From: Actinomycetota bacterium
Lineage (GTDB): Bacteria; Actinomycetota; Acidimicrobiia; Spongiisociales; UBA5794
Assembly: GCA_027728645.1 (NCBI GenBank)
Contig: JAQCAA010000007.1
Coordinates: 1-33,540, forward strand
Length of the DNA: 33,540 nucleotides
Reading direction: 5' to 3'
In this document: positions 10,553-18,559 of the stretch, one piece after another
Layout: each line of letters starts with the position of its first letter
How positions within the stretch are numbered: the stretch's first letter is position 1
Notes under the pieces: generated by a model
Database searches by the model: none
What the model saw: the letters and a program-made list of their open reading frames with translations, nothing else
Told to the model about the DNA's origin: nothing
Position numbers and translations under genes: made by a program

Positions 10553-11665
10553 ATGGAACCAGTTGAACTTCGTGCGATCGTTGCTGACCTCGCTTCGCGC
10601 CTTGAAGACGCCAGGACGTTCCTTGACGTGGAGGGGAAAGAGGCTGAGCTTGTGGACCTTCGTGAGATCGTGTCGGAGCCCGACTTGTGGGATGACCAAG
10701 ACCGAGCACGAAGTGTTACGAGCAAACTCTCCCATCACGAAGGCATCATCAAGCATGTCGCCGATCTCGACCGAGCCGTGGAAGATCTCGGTGTGCTTCT
10801 TGGAATGGCGGTCGATGAGTCTGACGCAGAGGCCTTCGTTGAGGTCGAACGAGAACTCGGTGTGCTTGCGGCAGACCTTGCGCTGCTCGAGCGCGAATCA
10901 CTGTTTTTTGGACCGTACGACGACCGCCCTGCGATCCTCACCGTTTCCGTTGGAGCCGGAGGCGTTGATGCCCAGGATTGGGCAGAAATGCTCCTTCGCA
11001 TGTATCACCGCTACATCGAGCGGTCAGCCTTCACTTTTGAGGTTGACGAATATCAAGAAGGGGAGGAGGCAGGTATTAAGTCTGCCACTCTCACAATCCG
11101 AGGCGAGAACGCCTACGGCACCTTCGAATCCGAACGGGGAACGCACAGACTGGTCCGGATAAGCCCGTTTGACTCCCAAGCGAGGCGACACACCGCGTTT
11201 GCCGGCGTTGATGTGATTCCACAGGTCGATGTCGAAGACATGGAGATTGATGTCGAAGACCTGCGGATTGACACCTATCGAGCATCTGGTGCGGGTGGTC
11301 AGCACATCAACAAGACAGACTCAGCTGTGCGAATCACCCACCTTCCGACAGGGATTGTGGTTTCGTGCCAGGCAGAGCGGTCCCAGATGCAAAATAAGGC
11401 CAAAGCAATGCAGCTGCTCGTTGCTCGCCTCGCCGAACAAGCCAGACGGGAGCAGGCCGAGAAGGTCGCATCGATCCGAGGCGAGAAGCACGAGGCTGGT
11501 TGGGGTCGTCAGATCCGGTCCTATGTTCTTCAGCCGTACCAGATGGTCAAAGACCTACGAAGCGACTTCGAGATCGGCAACATCCAAGCCGTTCTCGACG
11601 GCGACATTGATGGCCTCATCGATTCCTACCTCCAGTGGCGCCGAGCCGAAATGTACGAGGCATAG
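10553..11665 (+). CDS. prfB: Peptide chain release factor 2
   Basis: SPF anticodon-mimic motif (RISPFDSQARRHTAF) and GAGGQHINKTDSAVRITHLPTGIVVSCQ; single uninterrupted frame. Confidence 0.95.
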   Translation: MEPVELRAIVADLASRLEDARTFLDVEGKEAELVDLREIVSEPDLWDDQDRARSVTSKLSHHEGIIKHVADLDRAVEDLGVLLGMAVDESDAEAFVEVERELGVLAADLALLERESLFFGPYDDRPAILTVSVGAGGVDAQDWAEMLLRMYHRYIERSAFTFEVDEYQEGEEAGIKSATLTIRGENAYGTFESERGTHRLVRISPFDSQARRHTAFAGVDVIPQVDVEDMEIDVEDLRIDTYRASGAGGQHINKTDSAVRITHLPTGIVVSCQAERSQMQNKAKAMQLLVARLAEQARREQAEKVASIRGEKHEAGWGRQIRSYVLQPYQMVKDLRSDFEIGNIQAVLDGDIDGLIDSYLQWRRAEMYEA

Positions 11666-11667
11666 GC

Positions 11668-11806
11668 AGAGGACAGATCGGTCGCTTTGCTCCCTTACGG
11701 ATGACAGATCGGTCGCTTTGCTCCCTTACGGATGACAGACAAGTCGTTTTGCTCCGCTGGAACGGTAGGCGCAAGGCGGCCTTCTGTCCTCTGTCCTCTG
11801 TCCTCC
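11668..11806. repeat. Composite repeat element B: three 31-bp units then three 7-bp units
   Basis: 31-bp register at 11669, 11700 and 11731 (GAGGACAG / GATGACAG / GATGACAG ... TCGCTTTGCTCCCTTACG; third unit decayed); GTCCTCT, GTCCTCT, GTCCTCC at 11786-11806. Confidence 0.93.
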
Positions 11807-11905
11807 GTCGCCCGCTCGTAATCCGCTGGTTTATTGGAAGCGCCACTACGCTTTCGCTTGGCTGGGATATGGGCCCCGACAACAGCCATTCTTGGATTTT
11901 TACAG

Positions 11906-12865
11906 ATGATCAAACTCGAAAACGTTACAAAGACCTACCCAGGGGGGACGGTCGCCGTCAAGGACGCCACGCTTGAGATTGCCAAGGGCGAGTTTGTGTT
12001 TCTTGTTGGTGCGTCGGGTTCGGGGAAGTCGACGCTGATTCGACTCATCATGCGGGAAGAGCAGCCAACGAACGGCGACATCTGGGTCGCAGGAAAACAT
12101 GCATCCGACCTTCCAAGCTGGAAAGTGCCTCATCTCCGTCGCTCCATCGGGACCGTCTTCCAGGATTTCAAGCTGCTTCCTACGAAGACCGTGTACGAAA
12201 ACGTCGCTTTCGCAATGGAGGTCACTGGCAAGCACCGCACGGTCATTCGAAACCAGGTTCCCCAGGTGCTGAAGCTCGTGGGGCTCTCAACAAAGGCCGA
12301 TCGGCTGCCGCGTCAGCTCTCCGGTGGTGAGCAGCAGCGAGTTGCTGTGGCACGAGCCTTTGTGAATCGGCCACTCATTCTGCTCGCGGATGAGCCGACA
12401 GGAAACCTCGACCCTGCGACCTCCGTTGGCATTATGCGGATCCTCGACCGGATCAATCGCACCGGAACCACTGTGGTGATGGCAACACACGACCACGCCA
12501 TCGTTGATGCCATGCGAAGACGGGTAGTTCAGATTGATCGCGGACGGATTACCCGCGATGAGTCCAGGGGCATCTACGAAACTCAGGCTCAGCCGAGCGT
12601 GCCAGTGACCACTGAGGTGCGGACCGTTGTCGAAGAATTCGGTGGTGAAGAACTCAACGATGAGTCTCCTGTTGACTCCGTCGTCACCGAAGTGGATGAC
12701 TTGGGCACCGCTGAAGCGGTTGCGTACGACCTGCTACGCAGCATTGATGAAGCTCCGGAACCATTGGTTGCCGACGAGATTTTCAAGGGCTCCGAAGAGT
12801 CAGACATGTCCTACGACATGGACTCCGCTGAAACCGAGAACGATTCGACGGACGGTGGCGCATGA
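11906..12865 (+). CDS. ftsE: Cell division ATP-binding protein FtsE with long acidic C-terminal extension
   Basis: [25 protein letters not shown], Walker [56 protein letters not shown]; followed by ftsX. Confidence 0.95.
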   Translation: MIKLENVTKTYPGGTVAVKDATLEIAKGEFVFLVGASGSGKSTLIRLIMREEQPTNGDIWVAGKHASDLPSWKVPHLRRSIGTVFQDFKLLPTKTVYENVAFAMEVTGKHRTVIRNQVPQVLKLVGLSTKADRLPRQLSGGEQQRVAVARAFVNRPLILLADEPTGNLDPATSVGIMRILDRINRTGTTVVMATHDHAIVDAMRRRVVQIDRGRITRDESRGIYETQAQPSVPVTTEVRTVVEEFGGEELNDESPVDSVVTEVDDLGTAEAVAYDLLRSIDEAPEPLVADEIFKGSEESDMSYDMDSAETENDSTDGGA

Positions 12866-13752
12866 CCCGGATCAGCTACATGTTCAAAGAGGCGATATCG
12901 AACCTTGGACGCAACGCGCTTGTGGTGCTCGGCGCCATCCTCGCAGTCTTCATCTCTCTCACCCTCACTTTTGGAACTCTCGTATTCGGAGAGGTCGTCA
13001 GAGTCAATACGCTCCAGTGGGCCCAGGATGTACGCGTCATAGCCTTCCTTCAGGACGACATGACATCTCAGGACACAATCGAACTCCAAGGGGAGATTGC
13101 ATCATGGGACCAGGTCTCAGATGTGTTCTTCGTCTCGAAGACCGGTGCCTACGAGGAGGCACTCGTTCTGTTCGCAAACAACGACGCCATGTTGTCGGTC
13201 GTCGAACAGAACCCCGACCTCCTTCCCGCTTCTCTGCGTGTGCAACCCGTCGATCCCGAGGACTACGACATCATCGTGACACGCCTGTTGTCAACACCAG
13301 GAGTGGACAAAGTTCAAAGCGCTGATGACGCGATCGACGCGATGATTGCACTGAGGGATGGGCTTCAGCTCATGTTTTGGGTGTTGGCCGTTGCGCTTGG
13401 CGGCGCGGCCGTTGCCTTGATCGCCAACACGATCCACATGGCTATCTATGCGCGCCGCGAGGAGATCGAGATCATGCGACTCGTCGGCGCGAGCAACTGG
13501 TTTGTGCGAACTCCCTTCCTCATTGAAGGGGCTCTCGAAGGTTTCTTCGGGGGAGCACTTGCTGTCACGTTCGTCGTGGTTGCTCAACAGCTGTCTGTTG
13601 ACCGATTACAGGATCTGCCCGATTGGATCAATCTGGCAATTAACAATGACTTCCTCATCAAGCAGGGCGCGCTGGTTCTGCTGTTCGGAGTGGCCGCCGG
13701 TTTGATCGGTAGTTCTTTGAGCCTCGCAGTCCACCGCACCTTGCGCTCGTGA
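12862..13752 (+). CDS. ftsX: Cell division protein FtsX
   Basis: [33 protein letters not shown], central [47 protein letters not shown]; 4-nt overlap with ftsE. Confidence 0.95.
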   Translation: MTRISYMFKEAISNLGRNALVVLGAILAVFISLTLTFGTLVFGEVVRVNTLQWAQDVRVIAFLQDDMTSQDTIELQGEIASWDQVSDVFFVSKTGAYEEALVLFANNDAMLSVVEQNPDLLPASLRVQPVDPEDYDIIVTRLLSTPGVDKVQSADDAIDAMIALRDGLQLMFWVLAVALGGAAVALIANTIHMAIYARREEIEIMRLVGASNWFVRTPFLIEGALEGFFGGALAVTFVVVAQQLSVDRLQDLPDWINLAINNDFLIKQGALVLLFGVAAGLIGSSLSLAVHRTLRS

Positions 13753-14939
13753 TTCGCAAACTCGCTGTTTTCGCGCTCGCGTCCGGTCTCCTGGTTTCCC
13801 TATCTGTACCGGCAACCGCAGGCGACCTTGAGAACGATCTCGGACAAGTGAGGACACGGATAGCCGCTCTGAGAGCCGAACTTTCAGGTGTCGAGACGAC
13901 TCGCACCCCAATCGTGGCCGAGGTGCTTGCTGCGCAAGACGCCCTTGACGCGCTTGAGCTTGAGGCGGCTACGGCATTAGAGGCTCGCGATGCTGCGGAA
14001 GCCGAGACGATCGAGACGGAGGCGCGCCTGACAGCGGTCCGAAACGAGCTTGCTATTCGGTTCATTCACCTTGCCGAGCTGCGATCAGATGTTGCGTCAA
14101 CGAGGGCGGAGGCCGAGGCTTGGGCTGTTGAGGCGTACGTCCGTGGCGGGATGGCGGAACCAGCAATCGCGTTCGCGGCACCGGCGCTCGCGGATATTGC
14201 AGTCGGAGTGGCATACCTCGAGGTTCTCACGGGGATGAGTTCGAGTGTTGCTGACCGGCTTCAAACCGTTGTTGACGCTGAGGCGGAAGAAGAAGCCAAG
14301 GTGATCGCCGTTGAGGCACAGATCGAGGCCGAGGTTGCGGAACTGGGGCGAGTGCGAGCGGCGTTGGAATCAGCTCTCGTTCGACTTGACTCGACGCGAG
14401 CTGAGCTTGAAACGCAGGCCAAAGAGCAAGAAGGAAGGCTTGCGAGTCTCGACCAAGAGATCGAGCACTTTGAGAGTGACATTGAGGCGCTCGCTCGCGA
14501 GGAGTCGTCCATCAAGGCAGCGATCTACGCCGCATCCAATCCCATATCGAGTTCCCCAGGGCAACTCGTCAGGCCCGTCCCAGGGGCTGTGTCATCTGGG
14601 TTCGGGAACCGCGTCCATCCGATCTCGGGAGTTGTGAAGATGCACAACGGCGTCGACATGAACGCGTCTCACGGAGATTCCATCGTCGCAGCCGAGGACG
14701 GCGTCGTAATCCTTGCTGGCGTCAAAGGCGGTTACGGCAACACGGTCATGATCGACCACGGTGGAGGCATGGTGACGCTGTACGCCCACCAGTCAGCCAT
14801 TGGCGTGACCGTTGGTCAGACGGTGACCCAGGGCCAGACCATCGGCAGGATCGGATCAACAGGTCAGTCGACAGGCCCTCACCTGCACTTCGAGGTAAGA
14901 ATCAACGGCGTACCCAAGAACCCCGTCAATTACTGGTAG
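13749..14939 (+). CDS. Coiled-coil M23 family peptidase (FtsEX-associated murein hydrolase type)
   Basis: N-terminal signal-like segment, long coiled coil, C-terminal M23 domain (MHNGVDMNASHGDSIVAAEDGVV, GPHLHFEV); 4-nt overlap with ftsX. Confidence 0.9.
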   Translation: MIRKLAVFALASGLLVSLSVPATAGDLENDLGQVRTRIAALRAELSGVETTRTPIVAEVLAAQDALDALELEAATALEARDAAEAETIETEARLTAVRNELAIRFIHLAELRSDVASTRAEAEAWAVEAYVRGGMAEPAIAFAAPALADIAVGVAYLEVLTGMSSSVADRLQTVVDAEAEEEAKVIAVEAQIEAEVAELGRVRAALESALVRLDSTRAELETQAKEQEGRLASLDQEIEHFESDIEALAREESSIKAAIYAASNPISSSPGQLVRPVPGAVSSGFGNRVHPISGVVKMHNGVDMNASHGDSIVAAEDGVVILAGVKGGYGNTVMIDHGGGMVTLYAHQSAIGVTVGQTVTQGQTIGRIGSTGQSTGPHLHFEVRINGVPKNPVNYW

Positions 14940-15020
14940 AGATTCCAGGGTTAGCCAGCCGCAGGGGATTGCGTCGCTGACAGGACCACTATTGGTGGGC
15001 TGCGATGTAGCCTCGCTGGC

Positions 15021-15476
15021 ATGACGGGACGCAAAGTTGTTGCATCGAATCGGAAAGCACGGTTCAACTATGAGATTCTTGACACCTTTGAGGCAGGCAT
15101 GGTCTTGCTCGGATCAGAGGTGAAGTCTCTGCGCGCCGGTCAAGCACAACTCAAGGATGCGTACGCGGACATACGCGGGGGAGAGGTGTGGCTGACAAAT
15201 GCCCATATCTCGCCGTATCAGTTCGCTGAGAACGGTGGACACGAGCCTGAAAGACCCCGCAAGCTGTTGTTGCACCGTCGTGAGATCGAGCGCCTCTTTG
15301 CACGGATCCGTGAAGAGGGCCTCACGTTGGTTCCGATTCAGATTTACTTCAAAGAAGGAAAGGCCAAGGTCGAACTTGGCTTAGGCAAGGGCAAGAAGTC
15401 CCACGACAAGCGTCAATCGATCGTGGAGCGCCAACAAAAGCGCGAGATGGCACGGGCTCAAAGCCACCGGCGCTAG
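15021..15476 (+). CDS. smpB: SsrA-binding protein
   Basis: VVASNRKARFNYEILDTFEAGMVLLGSEVKSLRAGQAQLKDAYADIRGGEVWLTNAHISPY; C-terminal HDKRQSIVERQQKREMARA. Confidence 0.97.
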   Translation: MTGRKVVASNRKARFNYEILDTFEAGMVLLGSEVKSLRAGQAQLKDAYADIRGGEVWLTNAHISPYQFAENGGHEPERPRKLLLHRREIERLFARIREEGLTLVPIQIYFKEGKAKVELGLGKGKKSHDKRQSIVERQQKREMARAQSHRR

Positions 15477-16323
15477 TCGTGCAGGCCCAGGACCCTAGGT
15501 TTTCCATCTGGTCGAGCAGGCTTTGGACTTGTGCGAGTTCCAGCAGACCAGTCGTCCTGAGCAGGACTTCGCCGTCCCCATCGGTGACAACCCAGAATGG
15601 GAACGCTGAGACGCCCATCTTGATCGCCGCATCCGAGTTTGCATCAACGACAACTGGGAACGGGAACTGACTTTCGGCGAGGTAGGCCTCGAGCGGGTTA
15701 CCTCTCGAAGGATCGATGTTGGTTGAAACGGTCACAAACTCAGTCTCATAGTCGTCCGAAACGGTGGGGTACCAATCCGTCAGAAGCGGCAATTCCTGCT
15801 GGCAGAACGGACACCAGTGCGCCCAGATCATCCAGATTCGCTTGGTTCCGTCAGCTGGGTCAAATGACACGGTTTCCGCCGTGTACGCATCCACACCTTC
15901 GATTGGCCCCAATGTCATGCCAACGGCGCCGTCTTGAGTCGTCCTGTCAAACCTTGGGAGGTATCCGGGTGGCGCCGAAGCCGCTGGTGAATCGAGTGCG
16001 CTCGACCCGCCACCTTCTACTTGCGGAGCGCTGGCTGCTTCCTCAATGCTGCCCGAAACAGCTGCGAGATCATCTGATAATGCCGAAACCGAATCGTCGA
16101 TCGACCCAAGCTGGGCTTGCATGGCCTCGATCTCGCTCTTTGTGTCGTTCATCGAACTGATCAAGAAAACCTGTGCTGTGACAAGGGTGAGCACAATGAT
16201 GGACAACATGACCGCCATGCCGACCGCCCATCGCCTCTCGGCCGCAGTCTTGACTGGCTGAGACGGCATCTCGGGTGAGGTCACTTGAGGGTCTTGAGGC
16301 TGCCCGATGCCGATGTCGTCCAT
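15349..16323 (-). CDS. Membrane-anchored thioredoxin-like/TlpA-type protein
   Basis: N-terminal TM helix (WAVGMAVMLSIIVLTLVTAQVFLI), coiled coil, then IWMIWAHWCPFCQQELPLLTDWYP CxxC and a Trx fold with cis-Pro (SAFPFWVVTD). Confidence 0.85.
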   Translation of the reverse strand: MDDIGIGQPQDPQVTSPEMPSQPVKTAAERRWAVGMAVMLSIIVLTLVTAQVFLISSMNDTKSEIEAMQAQLGSIDDSVSALSDDLAAVSGSIEEAASAPQVEGGGSSALDSPAASAPPGYLPRFDRTTQDGAVGMTLGPIEGVDAYTAETVSFDPADGTKRIWMIWAHWCPFCQQELPLLTDWYPTVSDDYETEFVTVSTNIDPSRGNPLEAYLAESQFPFPVVVDANSDAAIKMGVSAFPFWVVTDGDGEVLLRTTGLLELAQVQSLLDQMENLGSWACTTSAGGFEPVPSRAFVGAPRSIDACRGTSCPCLSQVRPWPFLL

Positions 16324-16418
16324 GAAGTTGAGGCTAACGGGGGTGAGGTATTCGTGTGCGATGTCTCAGGCGGCCGGTACCCTGAGGGCAGTGGATGTGT
16401 ACAACACATGCCCCTTGC

Positions 16419-16772
16419 GGGGGTGACATGGTTTCGACCGTGGGCGTTGATGCGTCGGAAGCGAGCCGAGGTCGCCGGAGTCCTCGTTAAAGAGCCGGTA
16501 CAAAAATAAGTGCAGACAACGAAAGTTACGCACTGGCAGCGTAGATAAACGCTCCTGTCCTACCGGAGGGAACCCACCTCGCCGGATCAGGGCAATGCAA
16601 AGTGGGATGCCCCCGCCGGGGTTCCAGGACCGGCGGGGTAAGACAATTCTGGATAGGGCACAGGGTTGCTTGCCGGCAGGGTCCCAGTGCTTCGAAATTT
16701 TCCTGCTGGCTGCGCTCGGAGATGCCGGCGCTGAAATCTTGCGGGACGGGGGTTCGATTCCCCCCACCTCCA
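16419..16772 (+). ncRNA. ssrA: Transfer-messenger RNA
   Basis: 5' GGGGGTGACATGGTTTCGACC; 3' GGGGGTTCGATTCCCCCCACCTCCA pairing with the 5' end (GGGGGTG/CACCTCC, one G-U); tag ORF GCA GAC AAC GAA AGT TAC GCA CTG GCA GCG TAG (ADNESYALAA) at 16512-16544; CCA not encoded. Confidence 0.96.
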
Positions 16773-16778
16773 CTAGCC

Positions 16779-16804
16779 GATGCCTCCGGAACCCCGGAGG
16801 CATC
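16779..16804. terminator. Hairpin between tmRNA and the convergent MFS gene
   Basis: GATGCCTCCGG-AACC-CCGGAGGCATC, 11-bp perfect stem. Confidence 0.7.
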
Positions 16805-16838
16805 GTCGCGCAAAGCAGAAGAGGGGCGTTGCCTCGCC

Positions 16839-18398
16839 CTAGAGCTGCGAGGGCTCGATGTCGGTATCTGAAGCTCCGTAGAGGCGTTGGCGTTCGGCGG
16901 GATCCATCGCCTTTGCAGGAAGGAACGCAGCCGTGAGAACCGCCCCAATGAGTGCAACGACAGCTGCGACCCACACGGCTGTTGTCATCCCATCGACGAA
17001 TGCCTGATTCGCAGCCGCGACCAGTGGAGCACCCGCTTCGCCAAGCCGACTCGCTACTGCGAACGCACCTCCGATTGAGTCACCTGCGATCTCTGCGGCC
17101 TCAGGAGGTAGCACCCCAACGATCGGCGCCATCGCCGAACTGTACGAAGAGGCAAGCACGCTGCCGAGAACCGCGACGCCCAGTGCTCCGCCAATCTGCC
17201 GCGTTGTGTCGTTCATCGCAGAACCCACTCCAGCTTTGGCCAGAGGGACGGAGCACATGATCGACTCTGTTGCTGGTGCCATTGCGGCCCCCATTCCGAC
17301 CCCCAAAAAGCTCAGAGTGATCGCTATGTGACCGTAACCCGAGTTGATGTCAAGAGTTGCTAGCCACGCCATTGCGCCAGCGACGACGGTCAGTCCGGCT
17401 GCCACAACGACCTTGGACCCGAGTCGCTCCACGGTTCGTGCTGCGACCGGTGCGGCAATGATCATCGTCGCGATTGGCATGATCCGAATGCCAGCCTCGA
17501 GGGGTGAGAACAAGAGCACGAACTGCATGTATTGGGTAAGCATGAACACCGTTCCGAACATGGCGAAAAACACGAGGGCGATCGCCCCACTGGCGGCGCT
17601 GAATCGAGGGTTCTTAAAGAACTCCAACCGCAGCATCGGGTGCTCCGATTGGCGCTCCCACCAGAAGAAGGCTCCCAAGAGAACGGTTGCGAGCGCAAAG
17701 CCGATCAACGTCGCTGCGTCAAGCCATCCGTTGCTTGGCGCCTCAATGATCGAGTAGACGAGGCCGACGAGGCCCGCTATCGAGAGAAGCGCGCCGATCG
17801 GGTCGAGAGGAGTTGCTGTTGGGTCTTTCGATTCGGGGACAAGGGCGAATCCCAAGAGGATTGCGACGCCCACGATGAAGATATTGATGAGGAAGATTGA
17901 GCCCCACCAGTAGTGCTCGAGCAGCCAGCCTCCGAGCGCTGGTCCGATAACAATTCCGAGCCCAGCGACCGCCGCCCACGCAGCGATAGCTCTTCCTCGT
18001 TCAGCCCCCGTGAAGATGTTCGTAATGATCGACAATGTCGAAGGCATGATGAGGGCGCCGCCGACCCCCATGAGCGAGCGGGCGATGATGAGCGCGTCAG
18101 CGGAACCTGCGAACGCAGCGAAGACAGACGCAGCACCGAAAATCACCAAACCCGCATTGAGCGCCAGCTTCCTTCCGAACCTGTCGCCGAGTGCGCCCAT
18201 GGTGAGGAGCAACCCCGCAAACACAAGGACGTATGAGTCGACCATCCACTGCAGTTGGCTCGCTGATGCGTCAAGTTCGCGAACCAGAGTCGGCAGAGCG
18301 ACGTTGAGGATGGTGTTGTCAAGACCGATGATGACGAGACTCAGCGAGAGAACCGCAAGCGTCAGCCAACGCCGCCGGTGAATGGTTTCGCTGTCGAT
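16839..18398 (-). CDS. MFS transporter, DHA2 (EmrB/QacA-like) family; proposed noncanonical ATC start at 18396-18398
   Basis: ORF-track start at 18245 begins inside the family's N-terminal region. The open frame extends upstream to encode RRRWLTLAVLSLSLVIIGLDNTILNVALPTLVRELDASASQLQW before MVDSYVLVFAGLLLTMGALGDRFGRK. Confidence 0.8.
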   Translation of the reverse strand: MDSETIHRRRWLTLAVLSLSLVIIGLDNTILNVALPTLVRELDASASQLQWMVDSYVLVFAGLLLTMGALGDRFGRKLALNAGLVIFGAASVFAAFAGSADALIIARSLMGVGGALIMPSTLSIITNIFTGAERGRAIAAWAAVAGLGIVIGPALGGWLLEHYWWGSIFLINIFIVGVAILLGFALVPESKDPTATPLDPIGALLSIAGLVGLVYSIIEAPSNGWLDAATLIGFALATVLLGAFFWWERQSEHPMLRLEFFKNPRFSAASGAIALVFFAMFGTVFMLTQYMQFVLLFSPLEAGIRIMPIATMIIAAPVAARTVERLGSKVVVAAGLTVVAGAMAWLATLDINSGYGHIAITLSFLGVGMGAAMAPATESIMCSVPLAKAGVGSAMNDTTRQIGGALGVAVLGSVLASSYSSAMAPIVGVLPPEAAEIAGDSIGGAFAVASRLGEAGAPLVAAANQAFVDGMTTAVWVAAVVALIGAVLTAAFLPAKAMDPAERQRLYGASDTDIEPSQL

Positions 18399-18559
18399 GT
18401 TGTGTCCTTTGTTCGGGAAAGCCGAACGCTACCGTAACCGAGGTGCGGTTCGGGCAGTTGTGAAATCTTCTGCAAAGCCGCACGCTCGAAAGCGATGAAC
18501 GATCCCTCGGTAGGCCCGGACCAATAGTTGACAACCCCCCCCATGGAGATCAGTTCTTG

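Noticed and set aside
10553-10640. Programmed +1 frameshift in prfB
   Set aside because: The RF2 frame is continuous from ATG 10553 through SPF and GGQ with no in-frame UGA; frameshift-free prfB is known in many bacteria.
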